Shown here in pieces: positions 1 to 5,363 of a stretch of 5,363 bases of DNA (the first letter of the stretch is position 1; every line of letters starts with the position of its first letter). The notes beneath the pieces were generated by a model. The model made no database searches and had not been told where the DNA came from. It saw only the letters and a program-made list of their open reading frames with translations. Source of the stretch: Rikenellaceae bacterium (GTDB lineage Bacteria; Bacteroidota; Bacteroidia; Bacteroidales; UBA932). The position numbers and the translations under genes are program-made. The stretch is from positions 1 through 5,363 of the forward strand of contig CAAGHY010000148.1 of assembly GCA_900769735.1 (NCBI GenBank), given 5' to 3'.

Positions 1-351
1 CCAACAGCACAGATGGTAGCAGAATATGTTGAGCTCTCTATCCGCAACCGCCAATGCCGTGAGGAGCTCACATCCTACAACAATAAAGGGAAGTTCCTGA
101 ATGAACATCCTATACTCAAGACGGAAGATCTTTACAAGGAGATGAAGGAACTTCTTTTGAGTAATCCCGATGAGTTCATGAACAGACTTACCAATGTAAA
201 ACAGAATATTGCCAGGTATAAGTCTTATCTCAAGAACAAAAAGAAAGAGAAGGATATTGAGAGTAACAAGGCACATCTGGAACACTGGCAAAATAAATTG
301 GATGTAATGACATCAATACTCAAGGACCAATTGTATGAGCGAGACAAATGA
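1..351 (+). CDS. Hypothetical phage protein, probably 5'-partial, next to the terminase genes
   Basis: I do not recognise a named family. The frame is open from base 1 (four codons precede the first ATG at 13), so the gene probably begins outside the window; if the ATG at 13 is the true start the product is 112 aa. Counting from that Met, residues 1-35 are a helical stretch ending in a short Gly/Asn-rich turn, residues 38-70 are a second helical region, and residues 69-82 are strongly basic (a KNKKKEK cluster). Residues 80-110 form a charged helix with coiled-coil character. There is no signal peptide or membrane segment, so it is probably cytoplasmic. The Lys cluster could contact DNA or RNA, but that is inference. 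Its 3' end overlaps the next gene by 17 bases, which puts it in the packaging operon. A role in DNA recognition is possible by position only. Confidence 0.7.
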   Translation, partial: PTAQMVAEYVELSIRNRQCREELTSYNNKGKFLNEHPILKTEDLYKEMKELLLSNPDEFMNRLTNVKQNIARYKSYLKNKKKEKDIESNKAHLEHWQNKLDVMTSILKDQLYERDK

Positions 352-676
352 TAAACCTGTAAGCAAATATGAATGGGGGGAAGAGTTCCTTGAGATGGCC
401 CGATATGGTGCCATGAACGGACATTCTCCCTCCTATATAGCAGAGGTGGCGGGGCTCATGGGAGAACTCAGAAGACAGTTTCTCCAGGATATCACTAATC
501 CCAAGACAACGCTGGGACGTGAGTTCCGCTCCAGCAAATCAATCTCCCAACAAGATATAGAAACAACAATACATTTTCTCCAGCTGCAGGGGGATACAGA
601 CGCGATGGATGTTGCTCTCAAGCGAGAAAGGATTGAATATATAGCCCGGATGAAGGAGGATCTCTTTGGCCTATGA
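335..676 (+). CDS. Putative small terminase-like DNA-binding protein (113 aa)
   Basis: Likely the DNA-recognition partner of the large terminase, which selects viral DNA for packaging in the cytoplasm; this is inferred, not proven. Residues 16-53 read as two or three short helices with a helix-turn-helix-like pattern (ARYGAMNG, then SPSYIAEVAGL, then ELRRQFLQDI). A linker with conserved-looking Pro and Gly follows. A second helical part (residues 72-113) carries FLQLQGDTDAM and ends in KEDLFGL. This resembles small proteins that I recall directly ahead of terminases in Bacteroidales prophages, in which a 'hydrophobic-GD-x-DA' segment and a terminal LFG occur. The start at 335 has a weak AAGGA eight bases upstream (322-326). 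It overlaps the preceding gene by 17 bases, and its stop shares bases with the next start. The alternative is that the 209-aa protein downstream is the true small terminase and this is an accessory protein. Confidence 0.62.
   Translation: MSETNDKPVSKYEWGEEFLEMARYGAMNGHSPSYIAEVAGLMGELRRQFLQDITNPKTTLGREFRSSKSISQQDIETTIHFLQLQGDTDAMDVALKRERIEYIARMKEDLFGL
650..676 (+). promoter_or_regulatory. Ribosome binding site and ATGA stop/start overlap
   Basis: The stop of the 113-aa gene (TGA, 674-676) overlaps the start of the 209-aa gene (ATG, 673-675) as ATGA. An AAGGAGGA stretch lies at 653-660, inside the end of the upstream gene and about 13 bases before the ATG. The arrangement suggests translational coupling, so that the two products are made in linked amounts. 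The overlap is seen directly; coupling is inferred. Confidence 0.6.
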
Positions 677-1302
677 CAAGACTTGAAGAAATGCAGCTGT
701 TGGACCATAAGCTTCTGCAGGAGTTCTTGCAGACAGGACGATCAACAGTCATTCCTGCAAACTTACAGGATTACATACTCAAGATAAATGCGGTACCATC
801 CATTGTGCATTATAATGGTTCTGCTATCTCAAGGTGTATAAGTGCTTTATGCCGACAGTTCCCAGGTATGTCCTATTCCCAGGCTAGAGGTATATATGAA
901 GATGCAATGAACTTCTTCTATATGGATAACACCGTTACTTCGGATGCTTGGGATAATTACTATGCTGACGAGTTTGATAAGTTGGCCCGTCTGTCACTTG
1001 GAATGGATAAACCGGAGGCTGCTCTTCGTGCTTTTGCCAAAGCACACGAGCTTCGCACCAGATCAACAGACCGTATAAAGCCGGGAGATTGGAATCCTCC
1101 TACATTCATTATCTCAGACCGTATTAAACCTGAACATCTGGGCTATGCCAAGCAGAATCTGTATGATATTGCCCGCAAGGCAGAATCAGGTTATTATAAG
1201 AAACTGATTGACGGACTTCCAATTACAGATAAGGAGAAGGAGAGGCTTTTTGCGGAGGCAGAGGTGGAAGATGCCGCATTTGAAGACCTTACAACTGATT
1301 GA
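673..1302 (+). CDS. Conserved phage packaging-cluster protein, function unknown (209 aa)
   Basis: I cannot name the family with certainty, but a protein of this type lies just before the large terminase in Bacteroidales-type prophages as I remember them. It looks entirely helical and soluble. Residues 43-82 hold a run beginning IVHYNGS and continuing through SALCRQFPGMSYSQARGIYED, which has a helix-turn-helix flavour and could bind DNA. Residues 99-128 form a pair of helices (DKLARLSLGMDKPEAALRAF) resembling a TPR-like or small-terminase oligomerisation hairpin. Residues 130-155 hold two copies of DRIKP flanking a Pro/Trp-rich loop. The last 14 residues are acidic. The start is fixed by the ATGA overlap with the upstream gene, and the stop lies one base before the terminase ATG. 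It may be the small terminase itself or an accessory packaging factor. These are inferences from position and fold pattern. Confidence 0.65.
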   Translation: MTRLEEMQLLDHKLLQEFLQTGRSTVIPANLQDYILKINAVPSIVHYNGSAISRCISALCRQFPGMSYSQARGIYEDAMNFFYMDNTVTSDAWDNYYADEFDKLARLSLGMDKPEAALRAFAKAHELRTRSTDRIKPGDWNPPTFIISDRIKPEHLGYAKQNLYDIARKAESGYYKKLIDGLPITDKEKERLFAEAEVEDAAFEDLTTD

Positions 1303-1303
1303 T

Positions 1304-2992
1304 ATGGAATTCATAGATTATTATATGAACAGGATGCAGTTGCTTGTATCCATCATAGACTGCAATAAGCTGTATGCGGAGGCTGGCCGTGGTACCGGAA
1401 AGACAGAAGGTATAATTGGGCCACGCTCAATAAGGGTTGCAATCAGTATGCCAAGGGAAACATCAGCCTTTGCCCATAAGACATATATGGCCTTATTTTC
1501 CAATATTATTCCAAATCTTATAGCTTACTACTCCACCAGTAAATCTCCGTCAGGAGGGGTTCTTTTGAGGGAAGGAATTGATTTTGTAATTGGGGAGAAA
1601 GATCTTCCTCGCCATTTCCAACAACCCCGATATCCGTTGCCCCACCCGGAACATACCATCACCTTTGCCAATGGCCATAACATTAGGCTGGTGGCTTCTG
1701 ATCAGGCAGAGAGTATTGCCGGTTCCAATATAGTACACGGTTTTATAGAGGAGATGAAGCATAACAGTGGAGACAAGCTCCGTACCCGTTTGTTCCCAGC
1801 ATTCCGTGTAGGCCGGCTCTCACAAGGAGCTGAACAGACTACCAGAAGCCCATATTACGGTGGTATAACGGGGGTGTCAGATACGGCCAGAGTATCACTC
1901 AGGGAAGATGATTGGTTTACTGAATATGAGAAAAAAGTGAATCCACAGCTCATTGAGGATATTATAACGGTATCACTGCACGTGGAGAAAGCGCGTTACA
2001 ATCTTCTGCAGGGAAAGAATATAACCCAGGCAAAACGTGTGATTGCCAAATTCCAGCCCATTCTTGACCAGATGCGTTCAATGGCCATTTTCTATATAAG
2101 GGTATCATCTCTTGTGAATAAGGAGGTCCTTGGCCAGAAGTTCTTCCAGACACAGATGGAAACGCTCCCAATGGATGAGGTGCTCACTTCCATTTTTTCA
2201 ATCAGAGAGCGTTCAATGGAGAATAGTTTCTTCCCATTGCTAGATGAAGAAAAGCACTTCTTTGAGGACTCTTACACATATCACTCAATCCTTTCCTTAA
2301 ATCTCAAAGATACATTTACCTTGGATTCCGGGTATCTTAAACATTATGATCCTAAAGACAAACTTTTGCTTGGTTATGATCCTGGTAGCTTTGCTTCATT
2401 GGTTGTGGGGCAGGAAAAGAGGGCGGAGAATACCCTAAGGATATTGAAGGAGGTATTTGTTTACTCTCCAGAAGATATTGCAGATTTGGCCCGGAAAACA
2501 GCCCAATTCTTTGCAACAAAAGTAAACAGGAACATAGACTTGTATTATGACCGTGCCGGAAACAAAAAAGAGGAGAGATTGGCAAATGAAACAGCAGCCA
2601 GGGAACTCAAGGCAGAGCTGGAGAAGTATGGATTCAAAGTGCAGCTGATGAACCTTGGCCAGAAAACAATATATCATTGGGAACATTACCGCCTTTGGCA
2701 ACGTCTGTTGTCAAACCAGGAAAGACAAGTTCCGAGGATATTGATTGATGAGAATGAATGCCCTAATCTCAAGAGCGCATTGTTTGCTTGCAAAAAGGTA
2801 AAAGGGGCTGAAGGACCTGTGGAACTTGACAAGTCTGCAGAGAAAAAATTACCGCTGAATATGCAGGCTGCACTCACTCCACAGATACCGAGTGGTCTTA
2901 TGTATCTTGTGTACGGCAAATATCAGAAATGGCTTCCTGGAAAGGATTTTCATCAATATTCAGGTGGGCTGCAGACCAATGTTTCATTCTAA
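1304..2992 (+). CDS. terL: Phage terminase large subunit (packaging ATPase/nuclease, 562 aa)
   Basis: The motor that cuts concatemeric phage DNA and pumps it through the portal, using ATP. I chose ATG 1304, one base after the upstream stop; the longer frame from TTG 1208 would add 32 Arg-rich residues lying wholly over the previous gene. The N-terminal ATPase half shows a Walker A P-loop at residues 27-34 (AGRGTGKT, K33). A beta-strand region around 117-133 (ITFANGHNIRLVASDQ) and then a Walker B-like strand at 143-150 (IVHGFIEE) follow. Residues 205-340 are a helical linker. The nuclease half begins at LLLGYDPGSFAS (D359), with a second acidic candidate D416 in LYYDRAGN and a third region around ELDKSAEKK (D509). 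The usual late Ser-Asp-Ala motif reads PSGLMYLVYG instead. Length is in the normal range for the family. Identification as a terminase is firm; subfamily is by resemblance to Bacteroidales prophage enzymes. Confidence 0.88.
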   Translation: MEFIDYYMNRMQLLVSIIDCNKLYAEAGRGTGKTEGIIGPRSIRVAISMPRETSAFAHKTYMALFSNIIPNLIAYYSTSKSPSGGVLLREGIDFVIGEKDLPRHFQQPRYPLPHPEHTITFANGHNIRLVASDQAESIAGSNIVHGFIEEMKHNSGDKLRTRLFPAFRVGRLSQGAEQTTRSPYYGGITGVSDTARVSLREDDWFTEYEKKVNPQLIEDIITVSLHVEKARYNLLQGKNITQAKRVIAKFQPILDQMRSMAIFYIRVSSLVNKEVLGQKFFQTQMETLPMDEVLTSIFSIRERSMENSFFPLLDEEKHFFEDSYTYHSILSLNLKDTFTLDSGYLKHYDPKDKLLLGYDPGSFASLVVGQEKRAENTLRILKEVFVYSPEDIADLARKTAQFFATKVNRNIDLYYDRAGNKKEERLANETAARELKAELEKYGFKVQLMNLGQKTIYHWEHYRLWQRLLSNQERQVPRILIDENECPNLKSALFACKKVKGAEGPVELDKSAEKKLPLNMQAALTPQIPSGLMYLVYGKYQKWLPGKDFHQYSGGLQTNVSF

Positions 2993-3040
2993 AAAATAAA
3001 TGTTTGGGGGGTAGTTTGTTAAAAGTTTATATTCATTTTA

Positions 3041-3051
3041 TTGAGGCTCAA
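3041..3051. repeat. 11-bp palindrome in the intergenic gap
   Basis: TTGAG-G-CTCAA is a perfect inverted repeat with a one-base centre. It lies about 50 bases after the terminase stop, in AT-rich DNA and ahead of the T-tract cluster. Its size and symmetry fit a half-site pair for a dimeric DNA-binding protein, but chance occurrence cannot be excluded and no second copy was noticed in the window. Confidence 0.35.
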
Positions 3052-3061
3052 ACAATTACAC

Positions 3062-3087
3062 TTTTTTGACGATTTTTTCTGTTTTTT
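3062..3087. promoter_or_regulatory. Three phased T6 tracts (possible intrinsically bent DNA)
   Basis: Runs of six T lie at 3062-3067, 3073-3078 and 3082-3087. Their starts are 11 and 9 bases apart, close to one DNA helical turn. Phased A/T tracts of this kind are known to curve DNA and are common near promoters, packaging sites and sites bound by architectural proteins. The runs and spacing are seen directly; curvature and any role are inferred. Confidence 0.4.
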
Positions 3088-3108
3088 GGGTGCTTCCTGA
3101 CCCCGAGG

Positions 3109-3130
3109 CCGCTGGTTTGGCGGATATTTT
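3109..3130 (+). terminator. Weak GC hairpin followed by T-rich run (possible minor terminator)
   Basis: CCGC at 3109-3112 can pair with GCGG at 3120-3123, extended by two G-U wobbles around a three-base loop. ATATTTT follows immediately. It sits in a short GC-rich island within AT-rich DNA. It may be a weak first terminator for the terminase operon, upstream of the stronger hairpin. The stem is short, so support is modest. Confidence 0.3.
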
Positions 3131-3131
3131 T

Positions 3132-3175
3132 ACACCCCAAGATTTGTCGGGAAATATGATTGGGGTGTCCTTTTT
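3132..3175 (+). terminator. Probable Rho-independent terminator of the packaging operon
   Basis: ACACCCCAA (3132-3140) is perfectly complementary to TTGGGGTGT (3160-3168), giving a nine-pair stem. Inside the loop, ATTT (3142-3145) can pair with AAAT (3152-3155), closing a GTCGGG hexaloop. CC and then five T follow at 3171-3175. The long inner loop and the two bases before the T-tract are not ideal. However, the stem is strong and lies 140 bases beyond the terminase stop and 30 bases before the next ATG. It would end the packaging transcript or attenuate read-through into the head genes. It could instead be a processing site or structured leader of the downstream mRNA. Confidence 0.6.
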
Positions 3176-3183
3176 AACTCCGT

Positions 3184-3193
3184 GGAGGAGAGG
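3184..3193 (+). promoter_or_regulatory. Strong Shine-Dalgarno sequence for the 105-aa gene
   Basis: GGAGGAGAGG lies 11 bases before the ATG at 3205. It is the clearest ribosome binding site in the window. It favours ATG 3205 over the upstream in-frame TTG at 3199, which would be spaced only about five bases from it. A strong site after a terminator fits the first gene of a new operon. Confidence 0.6.
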
Positions 3194-3204
3194 TATTTTT
3201 GAAT

Positions 3205-3522
3205 ATGGAACTTAAGGAAACTGTGCAAGGAGACCATGCCATACGGATGGCGGAGGCTATCACCAGAGAGGGTGGTACCTTCTCCATCAGCTTCTATCAT
3301 TACTCCAGGAGTAAGGGTGTGGCGTCAGACAAACTTACCACATACCACGGGTGCAGGTGCCGTAAGCCGTTGCCACGTGACAAGTGGAGTGTGGACAGCA
3401 AAAACTACTTTCTGTTTGACACAGCAGATGGACAACCCAAGATGTGTTATAAGGTACTCATCCGTTATATAGGGTTCCAGAACCAAGGCAATAAATTGAA
3501 AAAAGTAATATGGTATGAATAG
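3205..3522 (+). CDS. Small hypothetical phage protein between terminase and portal (105 aa)
   Basis: I do not recognise a named family, though small proteins with a similar pattern occur just ahead of the portal gene in Bacteroidales-type prophages as I recall them. Residues 1-22 look helical. Residues 25-48 read as beta strands with a basic turn (FSISFYHYSRSKG). C50 and C52 sit in a basic HGCRCRKPLPR segment, and a third Cys is at 81. Residues 66-104 are again strand-like (NYFLFDT, YKVLIRYIGF) and end in a basic KKVIWYE tail. It has no signal peptide or membrane segment. It is the first gene after the intergenic gap and overlaps the portal start by eight bases, so it is likely translated with the portal. 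A small head or portal-associated role is possible, but only position suggests it. With three Cys, a complete four-ligand zinc site is not evident. Confidence 0.66.
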   Translation: MELKETVQGDHAIRMAEAITREGGTFSISFYHYSRSKGVASDKLTTYHGCRCRKPLPRDKWSVDSKNYFLFDTADGQPKMCYKVLIRYIGFQNQGNKLKKVIWYE

Positions 3523-5002
3523 ACGTGGGTACATTAAATCAGGTACCGAAGTGTACACCTATCAGATAGGGGAAGATGCTCCGGCTGGGCAAGTGATGGC
3601 TGCAGACTTTGCGGCAGCTGCACATAGCAGGCCTCTACAGCCTCTGAATGTTAACGGATATTATGTGTATCCGTATGGGGAGGATAATACTGAACCTAAC
3701 CAGGCAAAGGAGCTCATAAGTACGAACAGGTTGCTGCCTGGGCTTATAGAAAAACAGATAAGTATGCTCTATGGCCGTGGGCCGGTATTGTATAAGGAAA
3801 GTACAGACAAGAACGGGTTCCCGGCTAGAGAATATGTGCAGGATCCTGAAATTAAAGCCTGGTTGGAAAACTGGCTTGAGAATGGGTTGGCTGATGACTA
3901 TACCACATATCTGAACAAATGTATCCGTTCATTCTACTATTGTGAGGGCTGCTTTAGCAAATGGAGGTTCTCAAGAGGTTCAAGTTTTGTCAAGACATTG
4001 CCTGTGGCCGGGCTTGAACACGTGTCGGTGACCCGTTGCAGGTTGGCCACCACAGAGAATATTACCGGTAGAACAGATTTTGAAGATAGCGAGTTCAATA
4101 AAGTATTGGTGGGCAATTGGGCTGGGGGTGGCAGCAGCCGGGAATATAAGGTGTATGCCAGATTCAACTATACAAAGCCCCTGGCTAACTCTTCAGCTAT
4201 ATCCTATATTAAGAATCCTACCCATGGTGAGGAGATATATGCTTTCAATACATTTTATAAGGGTGTGAAAGATTGGATTCAGGGTTCTAACCTTACCCCA
4301 AAATATATCAATGATTACTTGGCCAATGCCTTGTCAGCAAGATTACATATCATTATCCCAGAGGCGTGGATGGCCAGCAAAAAGCAGATGCTGCAGGATA
4401 TATGCACCAGGAATGCAGATCGTATGGCTGAGGCTGGAGAAGGGGCATCTGTGGAGCTTGAGAAAATAGTATTTGGAGAGGGGGAGATAATGGAAATTGG
4501 ATGTGAGTACCATGAAGGGCTTTTGACCACATTCACGCAAATGGAACTCAAGAAACTTGGACAGTTCCTCTCTGGGGCTGGAAAGAACCAGGGCAAATAC
4601 TACGCCACCACTTCCTTCTCCGATGATAACGGACAGGAGCAGCGCTGGAGAATAGAGGAAATTCCGCAGAAGTATAAAGAGTATATTGAAGCCATCAAAT
4701 CATACGATGAGAGGGCGGATTATGTTATGCTGGCGGCAAAAGGATTGGATCCTTCCATTTCCAACGTCTCAAAAGAGGGCGTTATAAGCAAGAGCGGTTC
4801 AGATGCATATTACAATTACCTCATCTACTTAAATGGCCTTACAATCCCGGAGAGTGTGGTGTGTTCAGCGCTGAACTACGCAATTAAACTCAACTTCCCC
4901 ACCAAGTATTCATCCGGCATAAGGATAGGCTTCTACCGCCCTACAATTGCCAAACAGCAGGATGTTACTCCAGAAAACAGATTACAGAACCAACACTTAT
5001 AA
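3515..5002 (+). CDS. Probable phage portal protein (495 aa)
   Basis: Likely forms the dodecameric ring at one capsid vertex through which terminase pumps DNA and to which the tail attaches. Residues 64-94 contain AKELISTNRLLPGLIEKQIS followed by MLYGRGPVLYKE, resembling the early portal segment in which the chain enters the ring wing (the 'LFG-G-P/I' type motif). Residues 111-145 are a helical segment with acidic and aromatic residues. Residues 260-315 are helical (INDYLANALSARLHIIIP onward) and fit the stem/clip part. Residues 383-410 lead to AAKGLDPSISNVSKEGVISK and then GSDAYYNYLIYLNGLTIPES, a late region like that of Bacteroidales phage portals. Length is typical for portals. It starts inside the end of the preceding gene (8-base overlap) and is followed three bases after its stop by the connector candidate. 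The assignment rests on motif resemblance plus position after terL, so exact family is uncertain. Confidence 0.72.
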   Translation: MNRRGYIKSGTEVYTYQIGEDAPAGQVMAADFAAAAHSRPLQPLNVNGYYVYPYGEDNTEPNQAKELISTNRLLPGLIEKQISMLYGRGPVLYKESTDKNGFPAREYVQDPEIKAWLENWLENGLADDYTTYLNKCIRSFYYCEGCFSKWRFSRGSSFVKTLPVAGLEHVSVTRCRLATTENITGRTDFEDSEFNKVLVGNWAGGGSSREYKVYARFNYTKPLANSSAISYIKNPTHGEEIYAFNTFYKGVKDWIQGSNLTPKYINDYLANALSARLHIIIPEAWMASKKQMLQDICTRNADRMAEAGEGASVELEKIVFGEGEIMEIGCEYHEGLLTTFTQMELKKLGQFLSGAGKNQGKYYATTSFSDDNGQEQRWRIEEIPQKYKEYIEAIKSYDERADYVMLAAKGLDPSISNVSKEGVISKSGSDAYYNYLIYLNGLTIPESVVCSALNYAIKLNFPTKYSSGIRIGFYRPTIAKQQDVTPENRLQNQHL

Positions 5003-5005
5003 CCT

Positions 5006-5363
5006 ATGTTTACAGATATAGATGATTTGAGCCAATACGTGCAAGGATTTGAGAGATCCCTTACGCTTGAGGCTCTGGCCCCATCCATAATGCAGGCAAA
5101 AGCAGAATTGAAAAAAAGCTTGAGAGTAGATATCCTGGATAAACTGCTACAAGAAGGAGCCATAAGTGGTACCGTAAAATCAGCTGTGGCCAACTATGCA
5201 ATGTACAGATATCTGATATTCTGGGCTACCTCAAAGAACAATACCAACCAGAGTCTGTACAAATACCAGTATGAGGCAATGAAGGAGGAGTACATCTCAA
5301 TTTACTGGTGTGCTATGGATGGCATATTTGATTGGCTGGATGAATCTTCTCTTGAGGATTGGA
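5006..5363 (+). CDS. Probable head-tail connector protein, 3'-truncated by the window (DUF6712-like)
   Basis: The ATG at 5006 opens a frame with no stop through the right edge, giving at least 119 residues. The start lies three bases after the portal stop, so the two genes are one operon; no clear Shine-Dalgarno sequence is visible. The visible part is helical and soluble. Residues 1-12 are an acidic start (MFTDIDDLSQYV). Residues 18-48 are an amphipathic helix (LEALAPSIMQAKAELKKSL). Residues 54-75 are a conserved-looking segment with SAVANYAMYRYLIFW. A Gln/Tyr-rich helix (KYQYEAMKEEYISIYW) follows. The layout, especially 'A-x-YRYLIFW' after a long N-terminal helix, resembles the DUF6712 proteins that I recall next to portals in Bacteroidetes prophages, where a head-tail connector or completion role is suspected. 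Family assignment is from memory and is moderate. Confidence 0.62.
   Translation, partial: MFTDIDDLSQYVQGFERSLTLEALAPSIMQAKAELKKSLRVDILDKLLQEGAISGTVKSAVANYAMYRYLIFWATSKNNTNQSLYKYQYEAMKEEYISIYWCAMDGIFDWLDESSLEDW

Noticed and set aside
1208..1303. Longer terminase start at TTG 1208 (32 extra N-terminal residues)
   Set aside because: The extra part is Arg-rich, lies entirely over the preceding gene in another frame, and would start with TTG; ATG 1304 sits one base after the upstream stop and gives a normal N-terminus before the P-loop.
3194..3201. TATTTTTG matching the Bacteroidales -7 promoter consensus TAnnTTTG
   Set aside because: It lies between the Shine-Dalgarno sequence and ATG 3205, so transcription would start at the gene start and lose the ribosome site; no TTTG element is found at the expected upstream distance.
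3199..3204. In-frame TTG start two codons before ATG 3205
   Set aside because: Spacing from the GGAGGAG site is too short, and ATG 3205 is a better codon at better spacing.
3236..3472. Plus-strand 78-codon open frame inside the 105-aa gene
   Set aside because: It is an out-of-frame shadow with no ribosome site and random-looking composition.
4315..4596. Antisense open frame of about 93 codons inside the portal gene
   Set aside because: Low-complexity Ser/Pro/Cys composition typical of a shadow frame; the sense-strand gene is long and coherent. Other antisense frames across the window were rejected for the same reason.
792..5173. Several GGTACC and CTGCAG hexamers across the window
   Set aside because: They fall mostly inside genes and are explained by common codon pairs (for example Leu-Gln and Gly-Thr); no ordered spacing or association with genes was seen.
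1..5363. tRNA genes, CRISPR arrays, insertion sequences or retroelements
   Set aside because: I looked for cloverleaf-like segments, regular direct repeats with spacers, transposase or reverse-transcriptase motifs, and terminal inverted repeats, and saw none.

Overview
This window reads as the DNA-packaging and early head-assembly segment of a tailed phage (Caudoviricetes) or prophage of a Bacteroidales-type host. Host evidence is indirect. Base composition is moderate, start codons mostly lack strong Shine-Dalgarno sequences, and the protein set and order resemble what I remember of Bacteroides/Parabacteroides-type prophages. No integrase, tRNA, att site or host gene is present, so free phage and prophage cannot be told apart, and the genus cannot be fixed.

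Layout, all on the + strand. Positions 1-351 hold the end of a small, charged, helical protein of unknown function whose reading frame is open at the left edge. Positions 335-676 hold a 113-aa helical protein that looks like a small-terminase/DNA-recognition protein. Positions 673-1302 hold a 209-aa helical protein of the packaging cluster with no known function. Positions 1304-2992 hold the terminase large subunit, with a clear P-loop and a plausible RNase H-like nuclease half. These four genes overlap by a few bases or nearly touch, so they form one transcription unit.

A 212-bp gap (2993-3204) is the only sizeable non-coding stretch. It holds an 11-bp palindrome, three T6 runs spaced about one helical turn apart, a weak GC hairpin, and a strong hairpin with a T-tract that looks like a Rho-independent terminator. 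A good Shine-Dalgarno sequence follows just before the next gene. The gap probably separates the packaging operon from the head operon.

The second unit begins with a 105-aa protein of unknown function (3205-3522). The probable portal protein follows (3515-5002), then the beginning of a probable head-tail connector protein (5006 to the right edge, truncated by the window). The likely division of labour is as follows. The small terminase candidate(s) choose viral DNA, and the large terminase cuts it and pumps it through the portal ring. The connector then closes the portal and joins the tail.

I did not find a defence system, CRISPR array, retroelement or other clearly novel system here. The points most worth a second look are the non-canonical Walker B and third nuclease acidic positions of the terminase, the structured intergenic gap, and the two uncharacterised packaging/portal neighbours.
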